Assembly (NCBI GenBank): GCA_038848185.1 | Contig: JAWCNV010000004.1 | Location: forward strand, 1 to 64,000 | Length of the DNA stretch: 64,000 nucleotides | DNA from: JAAOZP01 sp038848185 | Lineage (GTDB): Archaea > Thermoproteota > EX4484-205 > JAAOZP01 | Reading direction: 5' to 3' | In this document: positions 15,549-22,948 of the stretch, in pieces | Layout: every line of letters begins with the position of its first letter | How positions within the stretch are numbered: position 1 is the stretch's first letter | Notes under the pieces: model-generated | Database searches by the model: none | What the model saw: only the letters and a program-made list of their open reading frames with translations | What the model was told of the DNA's origin: nothing | Program-made: the position numbers and the translations under genes

Positions 15549-16673
15549 CTAAGGTTTTTCCGTTATTATGCCTTCTCTGTCCATAAAGTCTATCAGGGCT
15601 TCCTCCGATTCGAATATTTTCGTTGAGTAATAGTTGAAAAATGGGCTTTCAGGTCCCTTGAAGACCACGAACACCTTCTTATTGTTGCTGAACCCGTAGT
15701 TCATTTCAGAAAGTACTCCAGGAGACATCACTGGAGAGAAATAGTAGACCACTAGGAAATCGCTCTGGTCAATAAGCTGGTAATCTCTTGCAACAATCTG
15801 GTCAAGCAGGTCCTCCTCAATGTCTTCAATCTCACCTATGCCTATATTAACTTCAACACCATCATCCTTGACAACCAGCCGGTCCTTCCCCGAATCCCTC
15901 AGTTCCCTAAGCTTGTAGAGAAGATCAGAGTCTTCTACTTCACCCGGGTCGAATACTGTTAACCCAAGTGCTCTAAGCCTTTTCTTAAACTCATCCTTAT
16001 CAGCGAGCTTGGACTCTCGCTCCTCTAGGTGTGTTATAGGGTAGCTCAGATATATTTTCTTTGAATCCTGTTTAAACATAAGGTTGTAAAGCGTTTCTGG
16101 AGAAGAGGCAAACGGAATCACGTAGAAAGGTTTCCCCCGGTAGTCGGCGATGCTCTTGGTCAAGAGGATTTCTTCATCCCTCCAAACCAGTATGTCTTTA
16201 AGAGTGAGGCGGCCCCTCCATTGTGCAGATGATTCGAGCCTTGTTTTTATGGGTAGCGCGGAGTCCGAGACAGTTACAAAGACATCGGGAGAAAGCTCGT
16301 TAAGATAGTGGAAGTCGAATGCTTGAAAAACATGTTTCTTCCATCTGAAGCATGCGTGTGTACTTATAATAATGTTCTCATGGTTTTTCGCCTCCCTTAT
16401 GATCTGTTCGAAAACCGTTGCCCTCAGAAAGTTTAAGGAGGAAGGGGAAAGATCAAGTATCTTATCCTCTTTTATCTCAATACCTAGTTTCCTCGCGGCC
16501 TCAAACATCATGCTGCCCACGGAGAAAAGCTTGACCTCTATGTTCCTCTTCTTCGCGAACTCGACAAAGTGTCTGAGATGCGACTCACGGCCACTGCCAC
16601 TGATTCCTGTTGCAACTATCCTCAAATATCTTCTAGTTTTTCTTAAACAAGGCTTTGGCTTAAAAGGTTTCAT
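15549..16673 (-). CDS. P-loop kinase-like + nucleoside 2-deoxyribosyltransferase-like two-domain protein
   Basis: 374 residues. The N-terminal half (about 18-200) begins with a β-strand and the loop VATGISGSGRESHL, a P-loop-like turn where the usual lysine is replaced (GSGRES), then adenylate-kinase-like segments (IIISTHACFRWKK, DVFVTVSDSA). The C-terminal half starts at KKIYLSYPITHLEERE and continues to DQSDFLVVYYFSPVMSPGVLSEMNYGFSNNKKVFVVF, the pattern of nucleoside 2-deoxyribosyltransferase-like folds (substrate-binding Asp and the SxGVxxE glutamate). No experimental function is known to me. It is divergent from nagB with 82 nt between. Fusion suggests a nucleotide metabolism or sensing role (inference). 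Confidence 0.7.
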   Translation of the reverse strand: MKPFKPKPCLRKTRRYLRIVATGISGSGRESHLRHFVEFAKKRNIEVKLFSVGSMMFEAARKLGIEIKEDKILDLSPSSLNFLRATVFEQIIREAKNHENIIISTHACFRWKKHVFQAFDFHYLNELSPDVFVTVSDSALPIKTRLESSAQWRGRLTLKDILVWRDEEILLTKSIADYRGKPFYVIPFASSPETLYNLMFKQDSKKIYLSYPITHLEERESKLADKDEFKKRLRALGLTVFDPGEVEDSDLLYKLRELRDSGKDRLVVKDDGVEVNIGIGEIEDIEEDLLDQIVARDYQLIDQSDFLVVYYFSPVMSPGVLSEMNYGFSNNKKVFVVFKGPESPFFNYYSTKIFESEEALIDFMDREGIITEKP

Positions 16674-16716
16674 ATATGAAGCCGAGGAAAGTATGCCATT
16701 TTTACTGCAAGCAAAG

Positions 16717-16729
16717 TATTTTATATTAA
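16717..16729 (+). promoter_or_regulatory. TATA box for nagB
   Basis: AGTATTTTATATT, 27-39 nt before the ATG at 16756; fits a short or absent leader. Confidence 0.45.
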
Positions 16730-16755
16730 GAGGTTTTTCATAGAAACGAGGGTAA

Positions 16756-17535
16756 ATGAGGATAGTGATTACAAGGAATTATGATGAAATAAGTCAAAAA
16801 GCTGCAAAAATAATAGCTGAACAGATAAGGGGGAAACCGGATTCTGTTCTTGGGCTTCCTACCGGCAGCACTCCTTTAGGAGTATACAAGGAACTAATAA
16901 GAATGCATAAGGAGGAGAACCTAGATTTTTCAAAAGTAACAACCTTCAACTTGGATGAGTATTGCGGTTTAGGGCCGGATCATCCTCAGAGCTATCATTA
17001 CTTCATGTTCAACAATTTTTTCAACCATGTCAACGTAGATCTGAAGAAAACTCATATTCCCGACGGCTTAGCGAAGGATTTTAAAGCATACTGCATGAAG
17101 TACGAGGAAGAGATTAAGGAGGCAGGTGGAATAGACCTCCAGCTGCTTGGAATAGGAAGGAACGGACACATAGGTTTTAACGAGCCAGGTTCCTCGCTGG
17201 CAAGTAGGACAAGGCTAGCAGCATTGTCTGAGGAAACAGTCAGAGACAATGCTCGCTTCTTCCAGAGGGAGGAAGAAGTCCCCCGGCTTGTAATCACCAT
17301 GGGATGCGGCACCATTATGGAGGCGAAGAAGATTCTTCTCCTAGCCAGTGGAAGCGATAAAGCGGACGCTATTGCAGCAACAGTGGAGGGGCCAATAACC
17401 TCTCAAGTACCTGCTTCAATACTTCAGATGCATCCTGACGCGACCATTATTATAGATGAGGAAGCGGCTTGGAAGCTGAAGAGAAAGAATTACTATAAGT
17501 ATATGGAGAAGATGCTTAGAGAAAATGGGGTTTAA
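16756..17535 (+). CDS. nagB: Glucosamine-6-phosphate deaminase
   Basis: 259 residues, the family's usual length. Converts glucosamine-6-phosphate to fructose-6-phosphate and ammonia; in archaea the amidated reverse reaction can also feed UDP-GlcNAc synthesis. Motifs: LGLPTGSTPLGVYKELIRMH, FNLDEYCGLGPDHPQSYHYFM (catalytic Asp), LLGIGRNGHIGFNEPGSSL (catalytic His/Glu), TMGCGTIMEAKKILLLASG, and ASILQMHPDATIIIDEEAA. ATG at 16756 follows GAGGG. It stands alone, convergent with pyk. Confidence 0.96.
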   Translation: MRIVITRNYDEISQKAAKIIAEQIRGKPDSVLGLPTGSTPLGVYKELIRMHKEENLDFSKVTTFNLDEYCGLGPDHPQSYHYFMFNNFFNHVNVDLKKTHIPDGLAKDFKAYCMKYEEEIKEAGGIDLQLLGIGRNGHIGFNEPGSSLASRTRLAALSEETVRDNARFFQREEEVPRLVITMGCGTIMEAKKILLLASGSDKADAIAATVEGPITSQVPASILQMHPDATIIIDEEAAWKLKRKNYYKYMEKMLRENGV

Positions 17536-17564
17536 CTATTAAAAAGCTGTATAAAACCTGTTGC

Positions 17565-18959
17565 TTACCCTAAGTCTTTTCTAATCTGCCGGATCCTCAC
17601 AATGTGCACAGGCTCTTCTCGAAAACCGTAGGTTAAAACAACTATCGGGTTTTCAGGAAGCCCTTTAAGCTTAGCTTCAAGTTCATTAATTCCTGCCTCA
17701 TAGTCTGATGATGAAACCTCGACGGTCTCTATGCCGCGTATAAGTGTGAGCCTCCTTAACGTCTTCCTGCTTGGCGAAGCAGATATTATCCTGCAGTTCG
17801 GTTTGAAGCTGGCGAGCCTCTCCGCTGTTCTCCCAGATTTTGTGAAAACCCCGATCATAGCGTTAAGAGACTCTGCTAATGAGACTATTCCGAATGCGAA
17901 ACGGTCCCCGATACTGCTTTCCTCCTCAACCTTTCTCTTCAATGGCTTTATGGTTGGCTCATATCTCTCCATTATCTTAGAAAGCCAGGAAACAGCTTCT
18001 ACTGGATATTTCCCTATAGCGGTCTCGCCTGTCAGCATGAGTGCATCAACCCCCTGTGATAAAGCTGAAACCACATCAATCACCTCACTCCTAGTTGGAA
18101 CAGGGTTTTCAACCATAGATCCGAGAAGCTGTGTCGCAACTATTACTGGCTTACCTTTAGTGATACATCTTTCAACTATCTTCTCTTGGAGAAGAGGAAC
18201 ATCCTCCAGAGGAAAATGCATGCCTAAATCTCCTCTAGCGACGAGAACGCTGTCAGCGGCATCAATTATTTCATCAAGCTTACTAACTCCGATCGGGGTC
18301 TCTATCTTTGCTATTATTCCCATGTCTTTCGCTCCTAAGGATAGAAGTATGCCGCGGAGCGTGGCTATGTCCTCCATACCCTTGACATAGCTCATCCCGA
18401 TATAGTCGAAGTCGTTCTCCACAGCAATCCTGATTACGTTAATCTCTTCTTCTGTTATCGGTTGCAAATCCAGATCCATGCCTTGAATAACGATTGTCTT
18501 CCTAGAAGAGATCACAGCATCAGTCAACGCTCTAAGGACAACTTCAGAATTGGATGCAGATTCAACTCTGAAGGCGATCCTACCATCATCCATAAGAATA
18601 ATGTGGTCCTTCTTAAGAGCCCTGAAGGCAGGCTGATTTGGGAGGGGAATCTTATTCTCCATTCCGCCAAGTGTTTTAGAAGCGAGAATTACCTGAACTT
18701 TTTCACCAGTCTTCACCTTCACAGGGGTTCTCAGTTCTCCAAGCCTGACACTGGGGCCTCGTAAATCTCCCATCAGTGTAAAATGCTTGCCGAGCTCCGT
18801 CTCCATACTTCTGACGATTTTAGCAGTTTCCACCCACTCCTCAGGAGAGCCGTGGCTAAAGTTTATTCTGAATATGCTTGCCCCAGAGAGAGCCATCGCC
18901 TTGATTGTCTCCCTTGACGCTGAGGAACTGCCGATAGTAACAGCGATCTTCGTCTTCAT
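17565..18959 (-). CDS. pyk: Pyruvate kinase
   Basis: 464 residues. Transfers phosphate from phosphoenolpyruvate to ADP in the last step of glycolysis. N-terminal MKTKIAVTIGSSSAS, then FRINFSHGSPEEW, the metal/substrate segment IIAKIETPIGVSKLDEIIDAADSVLVARGDLGMHFPLEDVP with the catalytic lysine in AKIE, ATQLLGSMVENPVPTRSEVIDV and LMLTGETAIGKYPVEAV. The C-terminal domain is a little short, typical of archaeal enzymes lacking a fructose-bisphosphate site. Monocistronic, convergent with nagB 29 nt away. Confidence 0.96.
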   Translation of the reverse strand: MKTKIAVTIGSSSASRETIKAMALSGASIFRINFSHGSPEEWVETAKIVRSMETELGKHFTLMGDLRGPSVRLGELRTPVKVKTGEKVQVILASKTLGGMENKIPLPNQPAFRALKKDHIILMDDGRIAFRVESASNSEVVLRALTDAVISSRKTIVIQGMDLDLQPITEEEINVIRIAVENDFDYIGMSYVKGMEDIATLRGILLSLGAKDMGIIAKIETPIGVSKLDEIIDAADSVLVARGDLGMHFPLEDVPLLQEKIVERCITKGKPVIVATQLLGSMVENPVPTRSEVIDVVSALSQGVDALMLTGETAIGKYPVEAVSWLSKIMERYEPTIKPLKRKVEEESSIGDRFAFGIVSLAESLNAMIGVFTKSGRTAERLASFKPNCRIISASPSRKTLRRLTLIRGIETVEVSSSDYEAGINELEAKLKGLPENPIVVLTYGFREEPVHIVRIRQIRKDLG

Positions 18960-19066
18960 TTAACCGAAGGAATACAGTTTCCCCTTAATAAATATCGGTT
19001 TTATTATAATCATAAATCAGTCCAAGCCTTGTACCGAACCGTTTTAAAAAGGTCTTACAGAGAAAG

Positions 19067-19198
19067 CGCCACGGGCAGGATTCTCGGCCTAGAGACTTTC
19101 GAACCTGCGTGCCCCGAAAGGAGCATCGGGTCTCCCTTAACATCGTGATCTCGAGCCCGACCCGTTTATGGAGCTTTTTTCCACTCCGGCACCGTGGC
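19067..19198 (-). tRNA. tRNA-Ser (anticodon CGA) with canonical anticodon intron and insertions in T and D loops
   Basis: On the minus strand: acceptor GCCACGG/CCGTGGC, discriminator G, D-stem CCG/CGG, anticodon stem TCGGG/CCCGA, type II variable arm TGCTCCTTTCGGGGCA, T-stem GCAGG/CCTGC. The anticodon loop reads CTCGAG, then an ~18-nt intron (about 19132-19149), then A, the canonical 37/38 position; CTC before and GAG after can form the central helix of a bulge-helix-bulge. The T loop is 24 nt (19080-19103) instead of 7 and contains a TCTC/GAGA hairpin, implying a ~17-nt intron. The D loop is 22 nt with a GGAG/CTCC hairpin, implying a further ~11-13 nt insertion. Total 132 nt against ~86 expected. 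Confidence 0.9.
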
Positions 19199-19223
19199 GG
19201 TGAAGAAACTGCTGAAACATACT

Positions 19224-19236
19224 TTTTATGTCTTTT
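19224..19236 (-). promoter_or_regulatory. TATA box of tRNA-Ser
   Basis: On the minus strand CATAAAAAGTATG, 26-38 nt upstream of the first tRNA base. Confidence 0.45.
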
Positions 19237-19280
19237 CCATTAAAAGTGGCGATTTATAGGGTAAAATATAGTGAAAAGCA

Positions 19281-20501
19281 TTATTCTAAGAGACCATTAA
19301 GAAGACCGTCTTCCCCTAAGGCATCAATAACGTGCGCCTGAGGAACCGAAAGGCTGTACTTCTTGGTCCTCCCGTACCTCCCCATGTTAACTATTTTCGA
19401 AGAGATTATGCCTGCCGACTCCAGCTCGTTGAGAAGTGAGGACAACCTTCGGTCTGTCAGAGACTCCAAGCCCATGTTGGTAACCAGGCTCCTATACTCA
19501 CTGTATATTTCTCCACTCGTGTGCTGTGCCTTCTGATCCTTCAGGTTCCTAAGGATTGAAACCAGTAGGATCTTGCTTTGAATAGGAAGAGTCTTAATAA
19601 CCTCGTTAACCTGATCCCTCTCAATCTTCCGAAGAGCCTCTTGAACACACTCCGAGGTGATAGCGTTCTTACCATCCCTCTCCGCTGTTTCAGCTGCAAC
19701 CCTCAACAGGTCCATCGCCCTCCTCGCGTCACCATGTTCTGAAGCTGAGAGAGCAGCAATATACTTGATTACCGAGGGCTCGTAAACAGAATCGTAGAAA
19801 GCTTCTCTAGCCCTCTCCATGAGAATGTCGTAAAGCTCGTCTGAAGTATAAGGTTTGAAAACCAGCTCCTCCTCGCTAAGAGTGCTAAGTATCCGGGGTT
19901 CAAGCATCTGTTTGAAAGTAATCTCGTTTGAAACACCTATGAAGGAAACCCTGTGTGAGGAAAAGTTCTCGTTAATCCTAGAGAGCTCGTAAAGCAGGTT
20001 CTCACCCTCTTTTTTAACTATCACATCAACCTCATCCAGAGCAATAAGCAGGTAGAGATTATTCCCCTTAACATAGTTAACGATTCTCCTGAAAACCTCA
20101 GCAGTCGCCAACCCGGTGAAAGGCATGGAAAGCCCTATTTGCCTAGATATTGAAGCGAGAATCCTGTATTCAGAGCCCTCCATCCTTGAATTCACCATCA
20201 CACACCTTATGTTAGCCCTCAGCTCATTAGCCTTCTTAGAAAGAGCGTTGAAAACAAACCTTACCACAGCTGTTTTACCTGTCCCCGGCTTACCATAGAT
20301 GAAGAGGTTTGAAGCCTTATTATGGAGAAGAAGAGGAGCAACAACCTCACCAACACACTTTATCTCATCCTCCCGGTGAGGAAGACGATCAGGAATATAA
20401 TCATGCCTTAAAGCATCTCTATTGTGGAAAATACCGCTCTTTAGAAACATGTTGTCGAACACTTTATTCAGTACCTCGAGACTCCCCTTCGATACCTCCA
20501 T
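19281..20501 (-). CDS. cdc6: Orc1/Cdc6 replication initiator ATPase
   Basis: 406 residues from ATG 20501. The frame is open further up to 20684, but that extension is Phe-rich, low-complexity and overlaps an origin element, so I reject it. Binds origin repeats and loads the MCM helicase. AAA+ core: Walker A IYGKPGTGKTAVVRFVFNAL, Walker B LLIALDEVDVIV, sensor SFIGVSNEITFKQML, the lid with HGDARRAMDLLRVAAE, then a C-terminal winged helix (about 330-400). N-terminal sequence GIFHNRDALRHDYIPDRLPHRE is typical of Orc1/Cdc6. ORB-like sites lie directly upstream, as expected for an origin-linked copy. Confidence 0.95.
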   Translation of the reverse strand: MEVSKGSLEVLNKVFDNMFLKSGIFHNRDALRHDYIPDRLPHREDEIKCVGEVVAPLLLHNKASNLFIYGKPGTGKTAVVRFVFNALSKKANELRANIRCVMVNSRMEGSEYRILASISRQIGLSMPFTGLATAEVFRRIVNYVKGNNLYLLIALDEVDVIVKKEGENLLYELSRINENFSSHRVSFIGVSNEITFKQMLEPRILSTLSEEELVFKPYTSDELYDILMERAREAFYDSVYEPSVIKYIAALSASEHGDARRAMDLLRVAAETAERDGKNAITSECVQEALRKIERDQVNEVIKTLPIQSKILLVSILRNLKDQKAQHTSGEIYSEYRSLVTNMGLESLTDRRLSSLLNELESAGIISSKIVNMGRYGRTKKYSLSVPQAHVIDALGEDGLLNGLLE

Positions 20502-20604
20502 TAGAAAGCTGAACGCTTCCCTTGTAAAGAAAAAGAAATTGGAGAATTGTTTAGAGAAAAATGTACAGAAAAATAAAAAGTGAGTAAATGCGACAAAGAA
20601 GGAC

Positions 20605-20634
20605 GCCCCCACCCCTTTATTTCTTTTCCACACT
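20605..20634 (-). promoter_or_regulatory. ORB-like origin recognition site 4
   Basis: On the minus strand the core GTGTGGAAAAGAAATAAAG is followed by GGGTGGGGG, matching the archaeal ORB plan (GTGGAAA, A-rich spacer, G-string). It sits between cdc6 and the AT-rich region. Confidence 0.6.
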
Positions 20635-20781
20635 TTATTTTTAAAAGAAGAAAATAAAAATATAAGGATATTTATTCCCCACACTATTTAGACCATATAT
20701 TCTCTTAATAAAGAGTTTTCGTTTAGCATATTTTAGTAAAAAATCTAATGTTCTTTCTAACCATCATATTTTCTTCCTTCT

Positions 20782-20809
20782 TCTCTTTTCAATGGAAATG
20801 AAGGGGTGT
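20782..20809 (+). promoter_or_regulatory. ORB-like origin recognition site 3 (inverted)
   Basis: Plus strand TTTTCAATGGAAATGAAG followed by GGGTG. Opposite orientation to the other three, facing site 2 across the pyrimidine tract. Confidence 0.6.
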
Positions 20810-20944
20810 AAGTGCTTGTTTACATTTTTCTTCTGTTAACACAATCCACTTTTCTTTTTCTCTCACCTAATTATGTTCTTCTCTCTTTATTTCTTCCTTC
20901 TTTTACTATTTAGAAGTTTTTTCACTCTCTTTTTCTGTTGTTTA

Positions 20945-20974
20945 CCCACACCCCTCGGTTTCTACTGAAGAACT
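20945..20974 (-). promoter_or_regulatory. ORB-like origin recognition site 2
   Basis: Minus strand AGTTCTTCAGTAGAAACCG followed by AGGGGTGTGGG: the ORB dyad-like core with the G-string on the same side. Confidence 0.65.
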
Positions 20975-21050
20975 CTAATCTCCACTGTTTGCTCGGGTTT
21001 GTAGAGGAAACTCTGTAAAACAAGGTTTTCTCACCCTAAACGCTGCATTT

Positions 21051-21079
21051 TCACCCTTTTTGTTTCCACTGGAAAAACG
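21051..21079 (-). promoter_or_regulatory. ORB-like origin recognition site 1 (best match)
   Basis: Minus strand TTTTTCCAGTGGAAACAAA followed by AAGGGTGA. It contains the exact TTCCAGTGGAAAC core shared by Sulfolobus and Pyrococcus ORB elements. It lies 32 nt before the start of the winged-helix gene at 21112. Confidence 0.8.
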
Positions 21080-21111
21080 CTTGTTAACACTTATTTGGCA
21101 AGCTATGGTGT

Positions 21112-21600
21112 TTGCTTAGCAAACCACTGTTGGTTAACAAGGATGATAGGAAAAAACTTGAAGTTCGCTTCTCAGACGGATCAGACACAACTATTTCTCT
21201 GAGACTTGAGGGCAGCAGGCTTGAAAAATACGGGATGGTGCTGGCTAATCTTCTTCCTTTAATGCTCGCTCAAGGGGCTCTTAACCAGGAGTTGCTTGCT
21301 TTCCTGCCTTCAGAGAAACCTGGGAAGAAACTTGACGAGGGCAACAGAATGTTTGAAGTTTTACACAGGCAGGGAGAGAACCTAAACAATATTCTGAAGG
21401 TTATCAGGGAGTTTAGAAACATGGATTTCTCCTCTAAAGATGTTAAGAAGAGATATGAGGAGAGACTGGGAAAACCTATTCAATTGAGCACCGTCGCCAC
21501 CTATCTCATGAGGCTCCACGATAAAGGTCTTCTCCTGAGGAGGAAGATGGGGAAAGAATATGTTTACCAGGCTGCAGCCCTCCTCCTCAAGAACGAGTAG
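21112..21600 (+). CDS. Winged-helix protein beside the origin
   Basis: 162 residues from TTG 21112; no in-frame ATG gives a better start. Residues ~1-60 are a β/α region. About 85-155 look like a winged helix: EFRNMDFSSKDVKKRYEERLGKPIQLSTVATYLMRLHDKGLLLRRKMGKEYVYQ, with recognition helix and basic wing. The gene starts 32 nt after the best ORB site, so Orc1/Cdc6 binding could repress it, or the protein could bind the origin itself. Origin-linked winged-helix proteins are known in Crenarchaeota (WhiP), but homology to them is not shown here. Convergent with the next gene, 7 nt apart. Confidence 0.75.
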   Translation: MLSKPLLVNKDDRKKLEVRFSDGSDTTISLRLEGSRLEKYGMVLANLLPLMLAQGALNQELLAFLPSEKPGKKLDEGNRMFEVLHRQGENLNNILKVIREFRNMDFSSKDVKKRYEERLGKPIQLSTVATYLMRLHDKGLLLRRKMGKEYVYQAAALLLKNE

Positions 21601-21607
21601 TGGGCAA

Positions 21608-22093
21608 CTATTTTTCCCTACGTCTGTAGTAGAAGATTTTTCCCTTTCTCTCTCTTGTTAAGACTCCTTTATCAACCAGTTGTTTAAGCGTCCTGCTGAC
21701 ATGCTCCGGGGATTTGCCAACATGCTCGTAGCATTCGCCTACAGTTAAAACTCCTTTTTTATCGATTTCCTCCAACAGTTTACTCTCGGTCTCATTAAAA
21801 GATTCCTCTTTCACAGATTTCTCCATTGTTACTGTTACGGGCTTGGCTTCAGGCTTCGGCGCTTTCTCTTCCCTCGGCCATTCCAGATCCTTCAGGTAGG
21901 CGATTATCTTGTAAACTGCCTCCGTTAAAAGCCTCGCTCCCTTCTCAACCCTCTCCGTCTTCTCAACAGCCTCCTCAAGCCTCCTCTCAAGCAGGCTACA
22001 CCTCTCCCGTAACTCTATGAGCTCTCTCTCAAGCTCTTCCTCCCTCTTCTTCCTCCCCAGGATTGACACCAAACCCGTATCTTGACGCAACAT
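21608..22093 (-). CDS. Coiled-coil plus winged-helix DNA-binding protein
   Basis: 161 residues from ATG 22093. Residues ~15-55 are a heptad-rich coiled coil (EEELERELIELRERCSLLER...), then a ~60-residue region with a Pro/Lys-rich linker. The C-terminal ~60 residues form a MarR/ArsR-like winged helix: ESKLLEEIDKKGVLTVGECYEHVGKSPEHVSRTLKQLVDKGVLTRERKGKIFYYRR. Probably a dimeric transcription regulator. It converges on the origin-linked winged-helix gene. An AT-rich TAAAATATAATAG tract lies directly upstream and may hold its promoter. Target unknown. Confidence 0.75.
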   Translation of the reverse strand: MLRQDTGLVSILGRKKREEELERELIELRERCSLLERRLEEAVEKTERVEKGARLLTEAVYKIIAYLKDLEWPREEKAPKPEAKPVTVTMEKSVKEESFNETESKLLEEIDKKGVLTVGECYEHVGKSPEHVSRTLKQLVDKGVLTRERKGKIFYYRRREK

Positions 22094-22159
22094 GATGCTA
22101 TTATATTTTACACGAGACCCGCATTTACAGTATACATAAAACCCTTTAAAACTACGGTT

Positions 22160-22740
22160 TTACATGAGTATTCCTGACTCGACAAGTCCGATGAGCGGAA
22201 CCCTCTTTTTACGAGTTCTTATAGTCTTCCCCACTTCAAGTTAGTAGTGATAGTGGAATAGTTTGACAAATGCTTCCTACCCGCCTCGTTCAATTCCCCT
22301 GCTTCCAGAGCTTCGGCAAGCTCCTTGAATAGCCTACGTAGAAGTGGTTTTTAAAAAATCAACTTCAGCCTCCTTCGATATCCTCTCGCAACTCAAGTAT
22401 CCATCGATAATGCTTATGAGTATAGCTGCTAGAGCCGTTACTCGATGATGGAAAGCCATCCACAGACTCGACTTAGCAATTCGATCAGAGCGTCCAAGAC
22501 CTCTTCCTTTGCTATGTTTGAGTTGCTGGCTTTACCACAAACCCACCAGATATGACCTATCAGCGGGAAATCATCCTGGGTAAGCTTGAGGTAACGCCGT
22601 TATAACTCCTTCAAGCCTTCTACCAGAAGCCCTCAACACCACACTCAACATAACGCTGAGTCTCTAAGCATCTGAACGCCAATTTACCCGAGGCGGATAA
22701 AAGCCTTTTTGTTAGGAGCTACCTCTACTGGCAATATCCA
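22160..22740 (-). pseudogene. Degraded coding region (22094-22948 otherwise empty)
   Basis: The 855 bp between 22094 and 22948 hold no intact gene. On the minus strand, protein-like segments appear in shifting frames, split by stops: a segment ending in LAFRCLETQRYVECGVEGFW, then LIGHIWWVCGKASNSNIAKE...LIELLSRVCGW, then HRVTALAAILISIIDGYLSC, then LFKELAEALEAGELNEAGRK. GC content is higher than the AT-rich flanks, consistent with former coding DNA. I do not recognise the ancestor. 22740-22948 is AT-rich and holds the promoter of the next gene (TTTAAATATG near 22903). Confidence 0.45.
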
Positions 22741-22948
22741 GAACATCCAGAAAATCCATAAGGAATAATACATTCTATAAAATCATCTGTTCATTCTAAC
22801 ACTAGGCATGTACAGTATAACTTTAAAATACGTATAATGTAATCTTTCAATCTCTACCGATTTTCTTCTAAGCCTTTATGTTGAATTGGAGACCTAATAG
22901 TAAAGTTTAAATATGTTAATGACACATACCAAAATCTGCTGACTTCAA

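Larger units (their letters stand above)
20502..21111. other. Candidate replication origin (oriC) beside cdc6
   Basis: A 610-bp intergenic region, very AT-rich, between cdc6 and a divergently oriented winged-helix gene. It holds four ORB-like sites (around 20605-20634, 20782-20809, 20945-20974, 21051-21079). ORB3 (+) and ORB2 (-) face each other across a pyrimidine-rich tract (20810-20944), the layout of a duplex-unwinding element flanked by inverted ORBs. Each ORB has the archaeal form: a TTCCAGTGGAAA-like core followed by a G-run. Confidence 0.8.

Noticed and set aside
20502..20684. N-terminal extension of Orc1/Cdc6 from an upstream ATG
   Set aside because: Phe-rich, low-complexity translation that overlaps an ORB-like site and precedes the conserved family start; ATG 20501 gives the usual N-terminus.
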